Notes under the pieces: model-generated
Told to the model about the DNA's origin: nothing
The model's input: only the letters and a program-made list of their open reading frames with translations
Database searches by the model: none
In this document: in pieces, positions 6,141-9,992 of the stretch
Layout of the letters: each line of letters opens with the position of its first letter
How positions within the stretch are numbered: the stretch's first letter is position 1
Translations under genes and position numbers: made by a program
NCBI GenBank assembly: GCA_040755715.1
Contig: JBFLXN010000102.1
Span: 1 to 9,992, forward strand
Reading direction: 5' to 3'
Origin: JBFLXN01 sp040755715 [NCBI: Candidatus Edwardsbacteria bacterium]
GTDB taxonomy: Bacteria; Edwardsbacteria; AC1; JBFLXN01
Length of the DNA stretch: 9,992 bases

Positions 6141-6393
6141 TTTTACTCCTTCTTAAACTATGAATTTGCGATTTCAGGGTCTTTATTGCAAAGGCTAATT
6201 TTGAGGCCTCAACTATTGCACCATTGCTGTAGTCGGAGAGGTCTTTAAACAACTTGTCGTTTGAAACAAAAGAAAAAACGATCTTATCCCCTTGCTCAAT
6301 AAATTCTACGACATGTCCTTTGAGTGCTAAGAATCCTGCTTGGTAGGCGTCTAAAGTCGTGTAAACCTTACCTGGCCTTTCTACCTTTTTCAT
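6103..6393 (-). CDS. DUF5659-like small protein
   Basis: The 96-aa protein resembles DUF5659. A TLDAYQAGFLALKGHVVEFIEQGDKIVFSF segment leads into KDLSDYSNG and LAFAIKTLKSQIHSL, the usual pattern of a small alpha/beta domain found beside primase genes in phages and islands. The function of that family is unknown to me. It heads the replication cluster and overlaps the CHC2 gene by 38 bp. Its ATG lacks a clear Shine-Dalgarno sequence, the upstream bases being AT-only, so translation may be weak or leaderless. The family call is by pattern memory and only moderately sure. Confidence 0.6.
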   Translation of the reverse strand: MKKVERPGKVYTTLDAYQAGFLALKGHVVEFIEQGDKIVFSFVSNDKLFKDLSDYSNGAIVEASKLAFAIKTLKSQIHSLRRSKNELSKARHCNCP

Positions 6394-6401
6394 AATATAT
6401 A

Positions 6402-6443
6402 TTCTGCATGAGAAGAAAAAAGGCTAAAAAATAAAATGCAGAA
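6402..6443. promoter_or_regulatory. Inverted repeat upstream of the replication operon
   Basis: TTCTGCAT (6402-6409) and ATGCAGAA (6436-6443) are perfect 8-bp inverted arms with a 26-base A-rich spacer. The palindrome AAAAATATTTTT lies immediately beyond. This sits in the 100-bp gap before the replication genes, so it is a candidate operator or RNA hairpin. I could not pick a convincing promoter here. Confidence 0.4.
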
Positions 6444-6493
6444 AAATATTTTTTAGACCAAATTAAGGCCAAAATACAGGATACAGACAAGTA

Positions 6494-7483
6494 TTAGCAA
6501 AAACAGAGGGTATTTTTTATATCTTTGCGTTTTAATTTAGGCAGGTTTTTATCTTTGCAAAATTCATTGATGATATTTGCAGTGAATTCCATTGCCCATA
6601 CTTTATAATTTTTTATTTTTCGTGGTCTGTTTACTGTAAGCAGTTTATAAATTACAATCTGTAATGCCTTATAAAATATACTCCTTGGTCTTCCCACCTG
6701 TTTTTTAAGGATTAGCTTCTCACAAGCTATATAATATTCTTTAGTCCACTCCACAAGGTTATAAGGTGAGAGTAATCCTATTGTTTGTCTTCTATTCAGT
6801 TCCAATGCTTTAACAGGGTCTATCGAAACTTCTCTAATCTCTTTTAACCTGAATTCATTGCTTTGTTTAATGGTCTCAATTATTTGCCTCTCTAAATCTA
6901 TAAGGAAAGGGTCAGAAAGTAGTTGCTTATATTTCTTAAGGTTTCTGCTATATTTGCTCTTTAACTGTTTTGCATTTGTATTTAAATCTGGTTCAAATTC
7001 AAATTTGATAGCATCTGAAAAATCAATGCATGCCTTAATTACAACCTTTCTTATGGGTTCATCATAATTGTCTTTTAGTAGTTTGGTAGTCTCCTCAGAT
7101 AACCCCTCAAATCCCTCTTGTAACGGTTTAATAATGGCATCATTTCTTATTTTCTCAAACTCATCCCTTAAATCGGGGTGTTTCTTTACTATTGAGAGAG
7201 TACGCATTTTGTTTACAAACTTCTCAAGAAGTGTTGTCTTCTTTAAAGCGATTGGTAACTCCGAATCAATCTTTATCTCTAATGATAAAGGTATGTTACC
7301 TGTATAATCATTGTAAACATAGGCTATATCTGATGGGATCACGTTTTCTTTTGTAGCTGGCTCTTTTAAAATGGTATCAATTTCTTCTTTAACTGCCTTA
7401 CTTACCTGTAGGTAATTATCAAGCAGTTGTTTTATTATAGTGGGGTCTATTGGTTCTTTAACCGACTGTTTTTCTTTTTTCAT
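6494..7483 (-). CDS. Hypothetical lysine-rich protein
   Basis: This 329-aa intracellular protein is one I do not recognise. It is lysine- and isoleucine-rich and largely helical by appearance. A cluster NRPRKIKNYKVWAMEF and a GRPR element (264-267, AT-hook-like) occur near the C-terminus, followed by a basic stretch (LKRKDIKN) and a cysteine-ending tail. These suggest nucleic-acid contact but do not establish it. AAGGAGG lies 10 bases before the ATG. It is separated from hicA by a structured 96-bp gap and from the replication genes by 100 bp. It appears even more AT-rich than its neighbours, which may mean a separate origin. A helper-interference or defence role is possible but unsupported. 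Confidence 0.75.
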   Translation of the reverse strand: MKKEKQSVKEPIDPTIIKQLLDNYLQVSKAVKEEIDTILKEPATKENVIPSDIAYVYNDYTGNIPLSLEIKIDSELPIALKKTTLLEKFVNKMRTLSIVKKHPDLRDEFEKIRNDAIIKPLQEGFEGLSEETTKLLKDNYDEPIRKVVIKACIDFSDAIKFEFEPDLNTNAKQLKSKYSRNLKKYKQLLSDPFLIDLERQIIETIKQSNEFRLKEIREVSIDPVKALELNRRQTIGLLSPYNLVEWTKEYYIACEKLILKKQVGRPRSIFYKALQIVIYKLLTVNRPRKIKNYKVWAMEFTANIINEFCKDKNLPKLKRKDIKNTLCFC

Positions 7484-7519
7484 TCTCTACCACCCTCCTT
7501 CGTGGTCTCTCCTTAATAA

Positions 7520-7573
7520 TCAGGGGAAACGGTCAGGAGTTACCGCTTTTCGCCCCTGGAGGCTATCCCCTGA
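7520..7573 (-). other. Structured hairpin after hicA
   Basis: TCAGGGGA (7520-7527) and TCCCCTGA (7566-7573) are perfect 8-bp inverted arms. Nested inside is CGGT/ACCG (7530-7533 and 7542-7545). The structure begins only 6 bp past the hicA stop and is followed by the ribosome site of the next gene. It may act as an attenuator, a processing site or a weak terminator. There is no T-tract. Confidence 0.45.
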
Positions 7574-7579
7574 ATATAA

Positions 7580-7810
7580 CTACCTGTATAACCTTAAGAA
7601 CTCCTTTACTGTCAACCCCGCCTTTGCTATCTGGTCTCTTAATAAGCCCTGTTTTATTGGCTTTCCTTTATGCACAGGGATTGACAAAATATAGGGGTTT
7701 CCTTCCTTTGTTAGCTTTACATGACTGCCTTTTTGTCCTTTTACCTTCCATCCAGCCCTTTCAAAAGCCTTTATAACTTTATCAGGCTTCAGGTTATGAA
7801 GGCCACTCAT
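7580..7810 (-). CDS. hicA: HicA family toxin (mRNA interferase)
   Basis: A 76-aa HicA/YcfA-type toxin, predicted to cleave mRNA when not held by its HicB antitoxin. The dsRNA-binding-like fold and catalytic histidine are visible: FERAGWKVKGQKGSHVKL places H30 in the GSH motif, followed by IPVHKGKPIKQGLLRDQIAKAGLTVKEFL. Length is normal for the family. Its ATG overlaps the hicB stop in an ATGA (4 bp), so it is translationally coupled. The order is hicB then hicA, the reverse of the common hicA-hicB order. It would help keep the element in its host. Confidence 0.9.
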   Translation of the reverse strand: MSGLHNLKPDKVIKAFERAGWKVKGQKGSHVKLTKEGNPYILSIPVHKGKPIKQGLLRDQIAKAGLTVKEFLRLYR

Positions 7811-8439
7811 ACAGCCTTTCTAACCTTTCTCTCTTCTTCCCAAACCTCCAGATGTCCCTTAATAGCATCCTTTATCATCTCAAGTGCTTCCTCTACTGTA
7901 TCGCCCTGAGAAGCACATCCGGGCAGTGTTGGACACTCAATCCAGTAACCTCCATCTTCTGTATCAGGATGAAGGATTACAGAGTATTTCTTACCTCTTA
8001 CTGTAACCTCATATTTCCTTTCTTTTTGTAAGCCTACAATTTCACCTTTAAGGCTCTCTATAATTGCACCCAGAGCAATTGAAAAGACGAGCTGACCACT
8101 TTTAAGAGTATCAATTATCACTTTCTTATCCTTGGTAAGGACAAAGATTGTCTCACCATCTGTTAAAAATCTGAGTTCTGAAAGAGGCCTTTCTATCTCA
8201 GGCATATTCTTCTTAAGAAAGTTTATGGCCTTTCTTATCTTCTGTAGACTGATCCCTTTATCCATCAAGGTCTTCGCTACCTTTAACTGAATGAGGTCAT
8301 TGAAAGAGTAAAGCCTTACAGAGCCATAGCCTGAGGCTTCGCTTACAGAAGGTTTTATGAAATGAGTCCTGTCCCAATAGTCAATTTGCCTTATACTTAA
8401 ACCAGTAATTTTTGATACAGTCTTAGTATTAAAATTCAT
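7807..8439 (-). CDS. hicB: MerR-type regulator fused to HicB antitoxin domain
   Basis: The 210-aa protein joins a MerR-family winged HTH (about 5-75: VSKITGLSIRQIDYWDRTHFIKPS, then VRLYSFNDLIQLKVAKTLMDKGISLQKI) to a linker region (about 85-135). A C-terminal HicB fold follows (about 145-205: YSVILHPDTEDGGYWIECPTLPGCASQGDTVEEALEMIKDAI). Ordinary HicB is shorter and often carries a C-terminal RHH or HTH domain; here the DNA-binding part is N-terminal and of a different class. It should neutralise HicA and autoregulate. As the only repressor-like protein on a central promoter of the island, it may also act as a lifestyle switch, which is inference. AAGGAG lies 7 bases before the ATG, and the promoter at 8479-8507 precedes it. 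Confidence 0.88.
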   Translation of the reverse strand: MNFNTKTVSKITGLSIRQIDYWDRTHFIKPSVSEASGYGSVRLYSFNDLIQLKVAKTLMDKGISLQKIRKAINFLKKNMPEIERPLSELRFLTDGETIFVLTKDKKVIIDTLKSGQLVFSIALGAIIESLKGEIVGLQKERKYEVTVRGKKYSVILHPDTEDGGYWIECPTLPGCASQGDTVEEALEMIKDAIKGHLEVWEEERKVRKAV

Positions 8440-8478
8440 TTTGCATCTCCTTCAGTGTAAAAATACATTTATGCAATC

Positions 8479-8507
8479 ATAATACTAAAACAATTAATTG
8501 ATGTCAA
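8479..8507 (-). promoter_or_regulatory. Strong sigma-70 promoter for hicB-hicA
   Basis: On the minus strand the consensus -35 TTGACA (8502-8507) is separated by 17 bp from TATTAT (8479-8484). A perfect palindrome CAATTAATTG (8491-8500) sits in the spacer, where MerR-type regulators usually bind, and TGTAAAAATACA just downstream is a second short palindrome. The spacer is 17 bp, not the 19-20 bp typical of MerR-activated promoters, so repression is the more likely mode. This is the best promoter in the window. Confidence 0.8.
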
Positions 8508-8596
8508 GGAGTGAAAATAAAAATGAGTGGACTTTTCGGGAGCTACTCTATCCCCTTGTCTTACGGGTAAAGTAACTTTCCTTCCACCTGCGGAAG

Positions 8597-8854
8597 TTAA
8601 GGTATTGCTTTATTGGCAATCCTTTCCTGCCTTTGAATTTCTATCTTTCTTTGCTGTATTTCTTTTAGAACAGAGTACCTCGTTGGTATATCTTCCTTGT
8701 CCTTTGCTTCCTGTATGACTTCTTCTATAACGTCCATGTTGTCTGCTAAGGTCTGTGCATAATCGGTTTTTAAGCTGCCTCTAAGATGTGTTGGCTCGCA
8801 TCTCGGAAGTTGTCTCAGGGCCTCTTTCGGATCCTCTTTTAGCACTATTGTCAT
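8597..8854 (-). CDS. Small hypothetical protein, end of right-hand operon
   Basis: This 85-aa charged, helical protein is unrecognised. A C-terminal half rich in E, K, Q and R (IEEVIQEAKDKEDIP, then LKEIQQRKIEIQRQERI) suggests a coiled coil. Its ATG overlaps the stop of the preceding gene by 4 bp (ATGA), which supports translation as a pair. A modest AGGAAG lies upstream. Nothing identifies a role; early regulatory or helper-interaction genes are common at this end of satellites. Confidence 0.65.
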   Translation of the reverse strand: MTIVLKEDPKEALRQLPRCEPTHLRGSLKTDYAQTLADNMDVIEEVIQEAKDKEDIPTRYSVLKEIQQRKIEIQRQERIANKAIP

Positions 8855-9117
8855 CTGTTCTTCCTTGCCTCTATCCTTGCTCTGACTTCTTCTATTTCCC
8901 TGTCAATCCTGTCTTTGAAAGCGGCCTTATTGATGATAGTGGCTCGGCTTTTCTGCATTGACTTCTCAGCAAGATATGCAAGATGCGCCATCACATTCTT
9001 TAAAAAAAACTTACGGGGCCTGCTGAAAGAACCCATGGCACGAGCATGGTGATTTATGAACGCCTTTGTGAGATTTAGGTTTTCTATTAGATATTTGTCA
9101 TCTACGATTTCATTCAT
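8851..9117 (-). CDS. Small hypothetical protein
   Basis: This 88-aa basic, helical protein is unrecognised. The N-terminal part has KAFINHHARAMGSFSRPRKFFLKNVMAHLAYLAEKS and the C-terminus is a charged helix (FKDRIDREIEEVRARIEARKNR). GAGGAGGGGA lies just before the ATG. It is translationally coupled to the downstream 85-aa gene (4-bp ATGA overlap). No membrane span or enzyme motif is seen; a DNA- or protein-binding role is only a guess. Confidence 0.65.
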   Translation of the reverse strand: MNEIVDDKYLIENLNLTKAFINHHARAMGSFSRPRKFFLKNVMAHLAYLAEKSMQKSRATIINKAAFKDRIDREIEEVRARIEARKNR

Positions 9118-9143
9118 TCCCCTCCTCCATGAACCTGAATATT

Positions 9144-9248
9144 TTATTTAGTCTGAAGTTTTATAACCAGTCTGGCATCCAGTGCATCTGCAATCTTCTT
9201 AAGGCCCTGGGGGAACCTGGGACCTTGTGCTGACTTTTTCCCATGCCT
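9144..9248 (-). pseudogene. 3' remnant of an XRE/HigA-type HTH regulator gene
   Basis: On the minus strand an open segment ends in GLKKIADALDARLVIKLQTK and a stop at 9144-9146. This resembles the C-terminus of XRE-family or HigA-like antitoxins (a helix KKIADAL followed by a final strand). No HTH core or start precedes it. It follows directly, in the same frame, after the stop codon of the 151-aa gene. It is probably what remains of a replaced regulator. The remnant is short, about 32 codons, so the family call is tentative. No intact gene occupies 9118-9248. Confidence 0.45.
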
Positions 9249-9704
9249 TTAAACTTCTTTAAAAGCTGGTTTTAATCCGTGCTTTTCCATCCACCATTGG
9301 AAAGTGTTAATCCCTTGTTTTGTTAATTTCCTTTGCTTTTCTTGAAGTGCTTTTGAGTTTTTGTAATGCATCAGATACCTGCCCATCAATATTTTATATT
9401 CCCTAAAACTCTCCTCGGTTAATTTCTCGGAAAGTTGTCTCATTATTTTAAGAAACTCGACCTCTCCTGTTGTAACAGGATAATAGTTTACCTTAAGCCA
9501 TTCTCTGACTGGGCATTCACCCTTTTTTATGCTATCTCCACAAAAAATTTGTCTGAATATAGGGTGCTCACTCTGGTATAGTTCATAAAATCTTCTTTCA
9601 AGATACTCAAATCTTTCAGGTCTATAATCTACTACCTCTTTTCTTAACCTTTCAAATCTTTCTTCAAGGTCTTTTATATTGATATTTTCTTTTACCTTTT
9701 TCAT
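9249..9704 (-). CDS. Hypothetical protein, first gene from attR
   Basis: This 151-aa charged, mainly helical protein is unrecognised. Features are an N-terminal E/K/R-rich coiled stretch (about 8-45), two cysteines (C55, C64) in FCGDSIKKGECPVREWLK, and an aromatic C-terminus (NTFQWWMEKHGL). No signal peptide or membrane span is seen. AAAGGAG lies 8 bases before the ATG. It is the outermost gene on this side, its upstream region being the att arm, so its promoter would overlap the arm-type repeats and couple its expression to integration state. Confidence 0.75.
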   Translation of the reverse strand: MKKVKENINIKDLEERFERLRKEVVDYRPERFEYLERRFYELYQSEHPIFRQIFCGDSIKKGECPVREWLKVNYYPVTTGEVEFLKIMRQLSEKLTEESFREYKILMGRYLMHYKNSKALQEKQRKLTKQGINTFQWWMEKHGLKPAFKEV

Positions 9705-9729
9705 TTCTTTTCTCCTTTCCTTTTAAAAC

Positions 9730-9749
9730 CTTCTAACAATCTTCTAACA
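9730..9749 (+). repeat. Integrase arm-type site pair, right arm
   Basis: Exact copy of the 20 bases at 242-261, with TTCTAACA octamers at 9731-9738 and 9742-9749. It lies 116 bp inside attR. In the excised circle the two copies would flank attP on either side, as P and P' arm sites do. Confidence 0.75.
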
Positions 9750-9781
9750 AAAATATCCCAAAACACCCCAAAACAAGCAGT

Positions 9782-9827
9782 AAGGCTTTACCATCTGAGG
9801 CTTGCAACCCCTTGACAGCAAAGCCTT
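9782..9827. repeat. Inverted repeat in the right att arm
   Basis: AAGGCTTT (9782-9789) and AAAGCCTT (9820-9827) are perfect 8-bp arms around 30 bases, located between the arm-type pair and attR. On the plus strand the second arm is followed by a T-rich stretch, so it could be a terminator for transcription towards attR. Equally it could be a protein-binding site in the recombination arm. Confidence 0.4.
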
Positions 9828-9865
9828 TTCTTGTTTCTCGGTTATTCCTGTTTAGGGCAGGATTT

Positions 9866-9928
9866 GGCTCATAACCCGAAGGTCAGAGGTTCAAATCCTC
9901 TCCCCGCCACCAAGAAAAACAAGGGTCT
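9866..9928 (+). repeat. attR, 63-bp direct repeat (tRNA-fMet 3' half)
   Basis: This is identical to 65-127. It carries the tRNA from the anticodon stem to CCA plus 16 bases, but lacks the D-arm and 5' acceptor strand and so is not a functional tRNA. The chromosome resumes at 9929. Confidence 0.95.
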
Positions 9929-9932
9929 ATTT

Positions 9933-9992
9933 TCAAGGAATCTTCAATGAATCGAGTATGCTGAATACAGCCTTCACTGCTTTGGAATCGCC
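9933..9992 (-). CDS. 3' end of a chromosomal gene (partial)
   Basis: The window edge is open on the minus strand for 19 codons ending GDSKAVKAVFSILDSLKIP and then TGA at 9933-9935. It lies just outside attR and would converge on the tRNA-fMet gene in the empty site. The stretch is too short for a product call, and it may not be coding. Confidence 0.35.
   Translation of the reverse strand, partial: GDSKAVKAVFSILDSLKIP

Noticed and set aside
9866-9912. Second tRNA gene at the right end
   Set aside because: Only the anticodon-to-CCA half is present; there is no D-arm or 5' acceptor strand, so it is an attR remnant.

Overview
The window holds one complete integrated genetic element of about 9.8 kb, lying in the 3' half of a bacterial initiator tRNA (tRNA-fMet). 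An intact tRNA-fMet sits at 35-111. A 63-bp exact copy of its anticodon-loop-to-3'-end segment plus 16 downstream bases appears at 65-127 and again at 9866-9928. These two copies are attL and attR, and one repeat unit plus the interior is 9801 bp. Only about 34 bp of chromosome is visible on the left. On the right there are about 64 bp, which read as the 3' end of a convergent chromosomal gene. AAGGAG-type ribosome sites, sigma-70-type promoters and a CCA-encoding tRNA close to the E. coli fMet sequence point to a bacterium. The sequence is visibly AT-rich. I cannot place the host confidently; a Nitrospirota- or Desulfobacterota-like host is only a guess.

Every element gene is on the minus strand, so transcription runs from attR towards attL. 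From the right: an attachment arm (9705-9865) with an integrase-type repeat pair; three small unrecognised genes (9249-9704, 8851-9117, 8597-8854) with an XRE-regulator remnant between the first two; a strong promoter (8479-8507) driving a MerR-HicB fusion antitoxin and a HicA toxin; an unknown 329-aa gene; a replication module of a DUF5659-like protein, a CHC2 zinc-finger primase-like protein and a DUF927 P-loop ATPase; an iteron array of ten exact GAGGTAA heptamers (3633-3865) that looks like the replication origin; two unknown genes; a terminase-small-subunit-like gene; an AlpA-like regulator; and a xis-int operon with its own promoter.

The combination of tRNA-directed integrase, AlpA/Xis-type regulators, primase/ATPase with an iteron origin, and a TerS-like protein, with no large terminase, portal, capsid, tail, lysis or conjugation gene, is the layout of a phage satellite (PICI/SaPI-like). 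The working model is an element that excises by Int/Xis, replicates from its own origin, and redirects a helper phage's packaging through its own TerS. The helper and the induction route are inference.

The most unusual features are not protein-coding. First, an identical 20-bp integrase arm-type repeat pair lies about 115 bp inside each att site, with a third similar pair inside. Second, a 22/25 copy of the tRNA anticodon arm lies in inverted orientation next to that third pair, upstream of xis-int. Third, the iteron array has near-perfect 10-bp phasing.
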